This document shows positions 8,271-13,473 of a stretch of DNA of 13,473 nucleotides, one piece after another. Source of the DNA: an uncultured Ruminococcus sp. (GTDB lineage Bacteria; Bacillota; Clostridia; Oscillospirales; Ruminococcaceae); the NCBI GenBank assembly GCA_900538575.1, contig UPZA01000027.1, forward strand, positions 1 to 13,473, written 5' to 3'. The translations under genes and the position numbers were made by a program. The notes under the pieces were generated by a model. It saw only the letters and a program-made list of their open reading frames with translations, was not told the origin of the DNA and did no database searches. The number at the start of each line of letters is the position of its first letter. Position 1 is the first letter of the stretch.

Positions 8271-8845
8271 TGTGCGGAAGATACAGTTTATTTTTTGATG
8301 ATGAATATAACCGTAATATTTCTGAAATTATGAAGGTAATAAAGAGCAAATACCCAAACACAGATATTAAATCAGGTGAAATCTTTCCGACAAACACAGC
8401 TCCTGTTTTAATCGAACAAAATTCATCCGTTGCTCCTGTTCCGTACAAATGGGGTTTTCCTAATTTCAGAAACAAAGGCGTTATTATTAATGCCAGAGCC
8501 GAAACGGCAGGGGAAAAGGAAACTTTTAAAGACAGCCTATTAAAGCGTCGCTGCGTTATACCGAGCACAGGTTTTTATGAATGGGACAAGTCAAAACAAA
8601 AATATCTGTTTAACATTCAAGGAAGCAACGCTCTTTATATGGCAGGGTTATATAACCTTTTCAAAGACGAACCAAGATTTATTATTTTAACCACATCCGC
8701 AAATTCATCTGTAAGCAGTATTCATCATAGAATGCCTGTTGTTCTTGAAAAACAGCAGATAGAAAAATGGATAACAGATACAGACAAGGCTGTTTCAATT
8801 CTTCACAATACTCCTCCTACTCTTATTTATACTTCGGTTAATTAA
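8270..8845 (+). CDS. SOS response-associated peptidase (SRAP, YedK/HMCES family)
   Basis: A complete 191-aa SRAP protein. It starts MCGRY, so removal of Met1 exposes Cys2, the residue that forms the thiazolidine crosslink with abasic sites in single-stranded DNA. The other family residues are present: Asn74 and Glu78 in INARAET, Glu104 in GFYEW, and His152 in HHRMPV, plus the conserved WGFPNF segment. The family shields abasic sites at forks and prevents strand breaks; the old peptidase name refers to autoprocessing. Translation is coupled to the 79-aa gene, with GGAGG 10 nt upstream inside that gene. A LexA-controlled polymerase lies nearby, which fits an SOS role, but I see no LexA box directly upstream of this pair. 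At 191 aa it is slightly shorter than the roughly 220-aa E. coli YedK. Confidence 0.95.
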   Translation: MCGRYSLFFDDEYNRNISEIMKVIKSKYPNTDIKSGEIFPTNTAPVLIEQNSSVAPVPYKWGFPNFRNKGVIINARAETAGEKETFKDSLLKRRCVIPSTGFYEWDKSKQKYLFNIQGSNALYMAGLYNLFKDEPRFIILTTSANSSVSSIHHRMPVVLEKQQIEKWITDTDKAVSILHNTPPTLIYTSVN

Positions 8846-8941
8846 ATAATAAATATATTATTCTTCTCTTTGTAATATATATATTACATTTTATACTTAA
8901 CTTTCCCGTGCCACAGTGACGCAGGCCCTGTTTCACTTAAA
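8846..8941. other. Convergent AT-rich gap, likely edge of the mobile module
   Basis: This gap separates the SRAP gene from the end of the relaxase gene. The first part is almost pure A/T and includes a perfect 18-bp palindrome (arms TGTAATATA and TATATTACA, 8871-8888) followed by TTTT, which could act as a weak terminator for the plus-strand unit. The second part turns abruptly GC-rich (about 8907-8933) with an imperfect inverted repeat, GTGCCACAG and CTGTTTCAC. I see no gene and no integrase or att duplication that can be verified within the window. Confidence 0.35.
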
Positions 8942-11740
8942 TCAATATTGCTCTTGGTTTTGAAGATATTCTTCTTTTAGACCGAGAGCTTGTTTTTTCT
9001 GCTGAATAATACGCCTCAGCTTTCTGTCCACAGACATTCTGTTTGACTTGAATTTCCGGTTATAGTCATCGGCTATGCACCTGCTTAAATTAACAAACAA
9101 ACCGAATATTGTATTTGCAATTACAGCATTTTCAAAGTTATGAATATTATCAAGCAGATTTTGTGCATACTCGTTCCCCTGTTCCGCTGATATATTAAGC
9201 CATTCCGAAGCTTTTTCTTTATCCCTTGAAATATCGTCATTGCCGTATAAATACAGTCTGCCGAGCAAAAACGATGACCAATCGTTTTCCACGGCTGATG
9301 ACTCTAATAGACTTACAGCCTTTTCCGAATCGTGGTAAGGGGTATTATCCAACATAATTTTTGCCAGAGAATATTCGGCGTACGGTTTTATTTCTTCATA
9401 CTGCAAAGCTTTTTCAAAATACTCTGCCGCTTTATCGATATTGTATTTTTCTTTCTCTAAATACAGCTTACCAAGCGAATACAAAGCATATTGATTTTCT
9501 TTCTCGGCTGCTTTCAAAAAATACTTTTCAGCCATTTTCAAATTCTTGTACACTATTTCGCCTTTATAATATATTTTACCTATCTTATAACAAGACATGG
9601 TATCTCCGCTGTCCGCACATCCGGTCAGCATAGAAAGTCCCTTTTCAATATCCTGTTTCAGATACTCGCCTGAAATATATTCAAGCACAAGCATTCTCTT
9701 TGCATTTGTATTATTCAGTTCAGCCGAACGCATGAAATAATTAATCGCCTTATGCATATCAATGTCAGTTCCCAAACCGTTTTTATACATTGTTCCAAGC
9801 TTATAATACAAATTATCGTCAGCCTGATCCTTACTTTCAAGTTTGAGAAATCCTGCTAAAGCCTGTTTGTAATATTCCTGTGCCTGATTTTCATCCTTGG
9901 ATACATATTCACCTTTATTGTACATCTGAGCTGCCGCATAAGCAGCATAAGGCTGTCCTTGTTCAGCTGATTTCATATACCATTGAAACGCCTGTGACAA
10001 GTCCTTATCTGTTCCGTTTCCGTAATAATATAAATTGCCCAAAATGTACTGAGCAAACCTGTTACCCTCCTGAGCTGATTTTAAAAACCATTCAAACGCT
10101 TTTTCATAGTCCTGTTGTGTACCTAAACCATAGCAATGCATTTTACCTATTCTATACCATATATATGACCGCATATCCACCGGCTTTTGATATACGGTTT
10201 CAAAGGGAAACATAAAGTCACCATTGGGTTCTATTTCCATAAATCCCTGCAAGGCTTCTTTGTAGTATTCTAATGACTTTTCTTCATTCATTAAGCCAAG
10301 CTTTTTTGTGGAATACAGCTTTCCTAAGTCATGTAACGCAATCACATTGCCCGAATCAGCTTCGCATATTAAAAGCTGTTCGGCTTTCTCATAATCCTCT
10401 TTCTCAGAATTTTTATTGTAAATAATTTTACAGGCTTTTTTGTATGAAGTACTCCATTTGATATAGTAATGTGATTCAAAATCAGAAGTATTATACTCAA
10501 CTCCGTCATCATTCCATTTGAAATCTTCTTCCGTTATGTAATCTTCAGTCGGCGGAGGAATATCTTCATCTGATGTAATCTCTGTCGGTTCGGGTTCTAT
10601 GTAATCAACAATGCCAAACAATGCATCCGTATTCACAACCTGCCCTATTATACTGTTCTTTACCGAGTGAAAAACCTTATTTTTATAAAGCGGAGGGAAT
10701 TCCTTTTCTTTCTGAATATAGGTTTTGTATTTTTGTCTTTCAAGTTCACACCACTTCTCATATAAGGACTGAATACTTTTATCCTTTGAAAGCTCTTTAA
10801 AGACTTTGTCAACAGTTTCTTTAATATTCGGAGGAAGATATCCATATACCTTTTTGCCTTTGCAGTTTTTTAGCTGTACCGTTAAAGTTTTTATCAGCTT
10901 CTCCAATTCTGCATTTTCAAAATCTCCCTGAGCAATTTCTTTCAGTAAATTTTCTACATACCTCTTGGAATCTGCTTTCAGTTCGTCACGCCTGACGGTT
11001 TGCTCCTGATATATTGACTGCAGATCATCGTGAAATATATCATTTGCAAACACCGAACGGATTTTATTAATTCCCTGCTTGGTCAGAAACCCTTGCTTTG
11101 CATTTGACGAGTACACCAGCAAATGAATATGCGGATGGTGGGTGGTATCATGAAACGCCGCATACCATTTAAGGTTACACAAAGGTATACGCTGTGCTTC
11201 GGATATGTCTGTGATATGCCTCTTTACCAATTCTCGCCACCTGTCCGAATTATCATAACCCAAACGTATTGCATCTTCACGTCTTAGCGACACGACATGG
11301 CTCCAGACATTTCCGGGATGATTTGCAATCTCATTTGCCGCTTGATTTAAAACAATAGGTTCACCGCTGTCATTGAACAAACCGTGCGCACCTCTTTTTT
11401 CAACACCGGGACGCATTGCCATATAACCTACAAAATTCTGACGGTTACCCATTACATCCGCATTGCGTTCTATGATTGCCGATATCAATTCGCTTGCATT
11501 TTCAACTGTAGGATTATTTTTGTAATCCTCATATTCCAAATATTTTTTTGCTTCGGGAAAATCTTCAAGCAAATCAAAGAGAAGCTCCTGCTGTTTCTCT
11601 GTAGCTGGAGCTTCTCTGTCAATTTTATTCTGCTCACGAACTTCAACAGTTTCACGGGTTGCAATATATCTTGTATAATTTTTTCGCTTTGTTTCTGTTC
11701 CGCTTTTTAAATATTGGCTTGTTACTATTATCTGTGACAT
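8942..11740 (-). CDS. MobP3-type relaxase fused to Sel1 repeats
   Basis: A 932-aa protein. Residues 1-270 match the MobP3 relaxase family: NYTRYIATRE at 21-30 with candidate nucleophile Tyr22 or Tyr25, FVGYMAMRPGVEKRGAHGLF at 103-122, GNVWSHVVSLRREDA, and KWYAAFHDTTHHPHIHLLVYSS, whose His204/His206 with nearby His residues form the HUH metal site. The enzyme nicks one strand at oriT and carries it during transfer. After an acidic linker (about 380-425) come about ten Sel1/TPR-like helical repeats (residues about 445-865, for example AFEWFLKSAQEGNRFAQYILGNLYYYGNGT), a protein-docking solenoid. A basic tail (NRKFKSNRMSVDRKLRRIIQQKKQALG) resembles the usual end of these relaxases, so the repeats look inserted before it. 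GAGGAG lies 9 nt upstream, and the ATG overlaps the preceding stop (TAATG), giving coupled translation. The family assignment is from memory of conserved motifs. Confidence 0.88.
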   Translation of the reverse strand: MSQIIVTSQYLKSGTETKRKNYTRYIATRETVEVREQNKIDREAPATEKQQELLFDLLEDFPEAKKYLEYEDYKNNPTVENASELISAIIERNADVMGNRQNFVGYMAMRPGVEKRGAHGLFNDSGEPIVLNQAANEIANHPGNVWSHVVSLRREDAIRLGYDNSDRWRELVKRHITDISEAQRIPLCNLKWYAAFHDTTHHPHIHLLVYSSNAKQGFLTKQGINKIRSVFANDIFHDDLQSIYQEQTVRRDELKADSKRYVENLLKEIAQGDFENAELEKLIKTLTVQLKNCKGKKVYGYLPPNIKETVDKVFKELSKDKSIQSLYEKWCELERQKYKTYIQKEKEFPPLYKNKVFHSVKNSIIGQVVNTDALFGIVDYIEPEPTEITSDEDIPPPTEDYITEEDFKWNDDGVEYNTSDFESHYYIKWSTSYKKACKIIYNKNSEKEDYEKAEQLLICEADSGNVIALHDLGKLYSTKKLGLMNEEKSLEYYKEALQGFMEIEPNGDFMFPFETVYQKPVDMRSYIWYRIGKMHCYGLGTQQDYEKAFEWFLKSAQEGNRFAQYILGNLYYYGNGTDKDLSQAFQWYMKSAEQGQPYAAYAAAQMYNKGEYVSKDENQAQEYYKQALAGFLKLESKDQADDNLYYKLGTMYKNGLGTDIDMHKAINYFMRSAELNNTNAKRMLVLEYISGEYLKQDIEKGLSMLTGCADSGDTMSCYKIGKIYYKGEIVYKNLKMAEKYFLKAAEKENQYALYSLGKLYLEKEKYNIDKAAEYFEKALQYEEIKPYAEYSLAKIMLDNTPYHDSEKAVSLLESSAVENDWSSFLLGRLYLYGNDDISRDKEKASEWLNISAEQGNEYAQNLLDNIHNFENAVIANTIFGLFVNLSRCIADDYNRKFKSNRMSVDRKLRRIIQQKKQALGLKEEYLQNQEQY

Positions 11741-12213
11741 TAATCATCGCTCCTCTGATACCTGACGGCTTTTTCGAAATTAATAATTCCGTTAATACGC
11801 TTAACCTCGTCAACACACATAATGCGAAGTCTTTGCAGAGTACCGTCATCTATATCATTTATTGCCGCAACCATATGAGTTAGCGCTCCCACTTCAACCG
11901 CCAGCTTAAATAATGCACGAGACAATTTCTGCTCGCTTCCTTTTACTATTCCCTCTGTTATTGAAGCGAGCTGCGGTGCAATAAACTCCGCTGAGATATG
12001 CTCCTTGTTGAGAAGATAACCGCAGTAATAACGCACTGCCTTTTCAATAAATTCCGTTCGTGAACCGCAGTTATCAAACTTATACAGCATATCCACCTTT
12101 TCCATTGTATCGGGATATACATACAACGGAAATTTTATTTTTTCCTCTGTGACTCCATCGGAAAGTTCCGTTTCTTCGGCGCTTTCTCTTTTTTTCCGTT
12201 TATTTGACTCCAT
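11740..12213 (-). CDS. Ribbon-helix-helix relaxosome accessory protein
   Basis: A 157-aa protein counted from the ATG at 12213. The first 25 residues are basic and acidic and probably disordered (MESNKRKKRESAEETE). Residues about 25-68 (KIKFPLYVYPDTMEKVDML..SRTEFIEKAVRYYCGYL) fit a ribbon-helix-helix DNA-binding fold: a strand, then two helices with the GSRTEFIEKA turn. The rest is helical, ending in EVKRINGIINFEKAVRY. RHH proteins encoded just before relaxases bind oriT and help load the relaxase, and many also repress their own operon. The open frame extends back to a TTG at 12336, but that extension runs through perfect DNA hairpins and has a poor protein-like sequence, so I prefer 12213. 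GGGGAGG lies 12 nt upstream, a rather long spacing. Its stop overlaps the relaxase start by one base. Confidence 0.82.
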   Translation of the reverse strand: MESNKRKKRESAEETELSDGVTEEKIKFPLYVYPDTMEKVDMLYKFDNCGSRTEFIEKAVRYYCGYLLNKEHISAEFIAPQLASITEGIVKGSEQKLSRALFKLAVEVGALTHMVAAINDIDDGTLQRLRIMCVDEVKRINGIINFEKAVRYQRSDD

Positions 12214-12266
12214 GATTTTTTCAAACCTCCCCTTTTGACTCCATTTATCCGACTCTCTCAAACCTC
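12203..12266 (-). repeat. Imperfect tandem duplication of RBS and start region with 7-codon leader ORF
   Basis: On the minus strand GAGGTTTGA occurs at 12266-12258 and again at 12229-12221, and ATGGAGTCAAA at 12244-12234 and again at 12213-12203. The two copies differ by a 6-nt insertion (GGATAA) and a few bases. The upstream ATG opens a 7-codon frame (MESKGEV, stop at 12223-12221) that is out of frame with the gene and covers its Shine-Dalgarno sequence. Confidence 0.75.
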
Positions 12267-12345
12267 GATGCAGCGGGCTTTGCCCGTTGCTGTAATCGTT
12301 TTGGCGGCATTTTGACGCCAAAACTTTAACCGGCAAGACAATTTT
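12267..12345. other. Candidate oriT: two inverted repeats upstream of the relaxosome gene
   Basis: Two strong inverted repeats lie side by side. GCAGCGGGC (12270-12278) and GCCCGTTGC (12282-12290) form a 9-bp stem with one G-T pair and a 3-nt loop. GTTTTGGCG (12298-12306) and CGCCAAAAC (12316-12324) are perfect 9-bp arms around a 9-nt spacer. They are followed by TTTAACCGGCAAGACA, a GC-rich patch of the kind where a nick site could lie. Inverted repeats next to nic, directly upstream of an RHH/relaxase pair, are the usual layout of oriT. The exact nick site cannot be identified by eye. Confidence 0.5.
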
Positions 12346-12415
12346 TCACCTCAAATCCTCTTTGATTCCTGTATTTCCGCCTTTCTGAAACTCTGCGCAA
12401 AACGCCCTAAATCAG

Positions 12416-12482
12416 CCCTGCTTGTCCTTAAGGGTAAACTTACCCTGCCTGTGCCTATAAAATCGCACACGACGGCACACGG
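12416..12482. repeat. Cluster of short repeats downstream of the 88-aa gene
   Basis: This stretch has an inverted repeat, AGGGTAA (12431-12437) and TTACCCT (12440-12446). It also has a spaced direct repeat, CCCTGCTTGT (12416-12425) and CCCTGCCTGT (12443-12452), and GCACACG twice at 10-bp spacing (12465-12471, 12475-12481), about one helical turn. These could be protein-binding sites belonging to oriT or to an operon control region. The remainder of the 12214-12512 gap holds no gene that I can see. Confidence 0.5.
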
Positions 12483-12512
12483 TTGGCGACAGGGCGGTTA
12501 AATCACGTTCTC

Positions 12513-12779
12513 TCACATTGTAAGCTCGTTTTTATAGCGCTGATATTCCTTTATTTCCATATCAACGACCTCACGGGCGAACTGCTCAGCGGTTTCCTCA
12601 CTGTCATCGGACAGCTCATATCCTACGGCTCCACAGAAGTTGTCTATTTCCTCAGCCATCGAATCATCTGTGAAAACCTGATAAAACCAGCCCTCTGCGG
12701 TTACCGTATTGCCGTTCTTGTCCTCTCGTTCAATGCCTGTGTCACGGCACTTTGAAATATATAAGCCTCTATAATTCAT
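12513..12779 (-). CDS. Small acidic hypothetical protein of the mobile module
   Basis: An 88-aa protein (MNYRGLYISKCRDTGIERED..) that I cannot assign to a family. It begins with a beta-like segment, then TVTAEGWFYQVFTDDSMAEEIDNFCGAVGYEL, and ends in an acidic helix (SEETAEQFAREVVDMEIKEYQRYKNEL). There is no signal peptide or membrane segment, so it is likely cytoplasmic. AAAGGAG lies 7 nt before the ATG, an excellent RBS. It is in the same direction as, and between, the DUF6103-like gene and the relaxosome genes, which suggests an accessory gene of an integrative or mobilizable element. Two alternative hairpins precede its RBS. Confidence 0.8.
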   Translation of the reverse strand: MNYRGLYISKCRDTGIEREDKNGNTVTAEGWFYQVFTDDSMAEEIDNFCGAVGYELSDDSEETAEQFAREVVDMEIKEYQRYKNELTM

Positions 12780-12792
12780 ACAAAATCTCCTT

Positions 12793-12826
12793 TACGTTTT
12801 TGGGAATCCGAACGTAAGCTGTTCGG
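12793..12826 (-). promoter_or_regulatory. Two mutually exclusive hairpins before the RBS of the 88-aa gene
   Basis: On the minus strand, hairpin A pairs CCGAAC (12826-12821) with GTTCGG (12813-12808) over a 7-nt loop. Hairpin B pairs TACGTT (12816-12811) with AACGTA (12798-12793) over a 12-nt loop, and its 3' arm directly abuts AAGGAG (12792-12787). The two stems share GTT, so only one can form at a time. This would suit a leader that controls access to the RBS, but the stems are short. Confidence 0.3.
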
Positions 12827-12835
12827 GTTTATCGG

Positions 12836-12928
12836 TTATTTTAATCCGAAGGTTATGCCAAACGGAATGTAGTCCTGCGTTTTCATTTCCGCTTCACGCT
12901 CCGCAGCAACAATCTCAGACAGCGGCAC
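12836..12928 (-). CDS. Possible 30-aa peptide or gene remnant
   Basis: Between the 87-aa and 88-aa genes the minus strand can be read from a GTG as VPLSEIVAAEREAEM followed by KTQDYIPFGITFGLK and a stop. The sequence is protein-like (charged helix, then a hydrophobic YIPFGITFGLK end) and better than random intergenic DNA. There is no clear Shine-Dalgarno sequence before the GTG, so it may be a peptide translated by readthrough from the upstream gene, or the tail of a degraded gene. An internal ATG at 12886 is another possible start. Confidence 0.3.
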   Translation of the reverse strand: MPLSEIVAAEREAEMKTQDYIPFGITFGLK

Positions 12929-12948
12929 ACGGTGCGAACAGGGGGGAG

Positions 12949-13185
12949 TTACTGCTCAGACTGCTTTTCTGATTCGGCAATCGAGGACTTTCCCCGCTTT
13001 ACCGCAGGCTTCTTTGATGACATCATATCAATAAAATCTCTCACATTCTGCGGCACGTTTTTCTGATATAACTGATCAACATACTTATCAAGCTCCGCCG
13101 CAAGCGTAGTATTCTTCTGCTCTAAATACATTTCTATTGCTGACAATTTTTCTTCATTGACTGAAACTGCAACCGACTTTTTCAT
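12949..13185 (-). CDS. DUF6103-like small protein of an integrative element
   Basis: A 78-aa protein from the ATG at 13185 (MKKSVAVSVNEEKLSAIEMYLEQKNTTLAAELDKYVDQLYQKNVPQNVRDFIDMM), followed by a basic low-complexity tail. The pattern of a short strand, then helix, helix and NVRDFI resembles the DUF6103 family as I remember it, common in mobile elements of gut Clostridia. The first 50 residues also look RHH-like (strand VAVSVNEEKLSAIEMYL), so DNA binding is possible. I chose 13185 because GGAG lies 8 nt upstream. An alternative ATG at 13212 (MKYGNGDESMKK..) overlaps the stop of the preceding gene as ATGA and would be translationally coupled to it. Function is unknown. Confidence 0.75.
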   Translation of the reverse strand: MKKSVAVSVNEEKLSAIEMYLEQKNTTLAAELDKYVDQLYQKNVPQNVRDFIDMMSSKKPAVKRGKSSIAESEKQSEQ

Positions 13186-13208
13186 AGACTCATCTCCGTT
13201 TCCATATT

Positions 13209-13415
13209 TCATTCCTGTACTTCTTCCTGTTCCGGCTGTACGGTCAGGGCAGAGAACAGGTCCATATTATTGCCGCATACCACTCCGTAAGAGGTTTTCA
13301 CAGCGCCTTTGCAGTTCAGAATCTTATTGCCGAAATCCTGTAAATCCATTTCCTCAAGCAAAGATAAAACTGTCATGGGGAAATCCTTTGACATTCCATT
13401 TTTATATATTTTCAT
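13209..13415 (-). CDS. Small hypothetical protein of the mobile module
   Basis: A 68-aa protein, MKIYKNGMSKDFPMTVLSLL.., not recognised. It has a short amphipathic start, a middle EEMDLQDFGNKILNCKGAVKTSYGVVCGNN with two Cys residues, and an acidic tail (PEQEEVQE). No signal or membrane segment is visible. AAAGGAGT lies 8 nt before the ATG. Its TGA overlaps a possible start of the DUF6103-like gene, so the two belong to the same transcript. Such runs of tiny genes are typical of accessory parts of conjugative elements. Confidence 0.78.
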   Translation of the reverse strand: MKIYKNGMSKDFPMTVLSLLEEMDLQDFGNKILNCKGAVKTSYGVVCGNNMDLFSALTVQPEQEEVQE

Positions 13416-13420
13416 TTATT

Positions 13421-13473
13421 TTACTCCTTTTCTTCAACATAGCTGATATACGGAATCTGAAGCCAGTGCGTCC
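13421..13473 (-). CDS. 3' end of an upstream gene, start outside window
   Basis: Only the last 16 codons are visible, ending THWLQIPYISYVEEKE before a TAA at 13423-13421. The stop lies 5 nt before the next ATG, and the RBS of the 68-aa gene sits inside the last codons, so the two are likely co-transcribed. The other two frames are less convincing as protein ends. Too little is visible to identify the product. Confidence 0.5.
   Translation of the reverse strand, partial: THWLQIPYISYVEEKE

Noticed and set aside
8260..8568. 102-codon minus-strand open frame across the SRAP gene
   Set aside because: It is antisense to a gene with all catalytic residues conserved, and its own sequence shows no family features.
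9361..10215. Plus-strand open frames inside the Sel1 repeat region
   Set aside because: They are shadows of the relaxase gene, and no plausible RBS or protein features were seen.
12214..12336. N-terminal extension of the RHH protein from a TTG at 12336
   Set aside because: It would translate through two perfect hairpins of the oriT candidate and gives an atypical Cys/Arg-rich sequence; the ATG at 12213 starts a normal RHH protein.
12808..12826. CCGAAC...GTTCGG as a LexA box upstream of the 88-aa gene
   Set aside because: The half-sites are separated so that GAAC and GTTC are 7 nt apart instead of 4, so it is better read as an RNA hairpin.

Overview
The window looks like a piece of a low-GC gut Firmicute, most likely a Ruminococcus-like member of the Oscillospiraceae. 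The evidence is dockerin modules on a secreted protein, a DNRLRE/YD-repeat surface protein, a LexA box of the Gram-positive (DinR) type, and a MobP3-type relaxase module with a DUF6103-like gene. The genus is an inference from gene content, not from a marker gene.

Layout. (1) Positions 1-4177, minus strand: the first ~1392 codons of a very large secreted protein with a signal peptide, DNRLRE domain, YD/RHS repeats and a carbohydrate-binding-like domain; its C-terminus lies outside the window. (2) Positions 4178-4377: a divergent promoter region. It has a good sigma-A promoter with a 10-bp-arm palindrome on the minus side, and an extended -10 promoter overlapped by a LexA/SOS box on the plus side. 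(3) Positions 4378-5619, plus: an SOS-type Y-family DNA polymerase. (4) Positions 5730-7889, minus: a secreted protein with BspA-like leucine-rich repeats, a zinc-metalloprotease motif (HExxHxxGxxDH plus a Met-turn-like IMSH) and a tandem dockerin region, followed by a hairpin terminator. (5) Positions 8031-8845, plus: a two-gene unit, a small conserved protein of unknown function translationally coupled to an SOS-response-associated peptidase (SRAP/YedK/HMCES family). (6) Positions 8942-13473, minus: part of a mobilizable or conjugative element, read from right to left as an unidentified gene end, a 68-aa protein, a DUF6103-like protein, an 88-aa protein, an intergenic region with inverted repeats (oriT candidate), a ribbon-helix-helix relaxosome accessory protein, and a MobP3-type relaxase fused to about ten Sel1 repeats. 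The element/chromosome boundary, if there is one, probably lies in the AT-rich convergent gap 8846-8941.

How the genes fit together. The polymerase and the 79-aa protein/SRAP pair look like one DNA-damage-tolerance cassette (lesion bypass plus abasic-site protection) that the inverted dockerin-protease gene now splits. The right-hand module is a DNA-transfer system: the RHH protein and relaxase are translationally coupled (TAATG), and their likely target is the hairpin-rich region just upstream. The most unusual items are the dockerin-bearing metalloprotease with a decayed second dockerin half, the relaxase-Sel1 fusion, and a duplicated start region upstream of the relaxosome gene that creates a 7-codon leader ORF.
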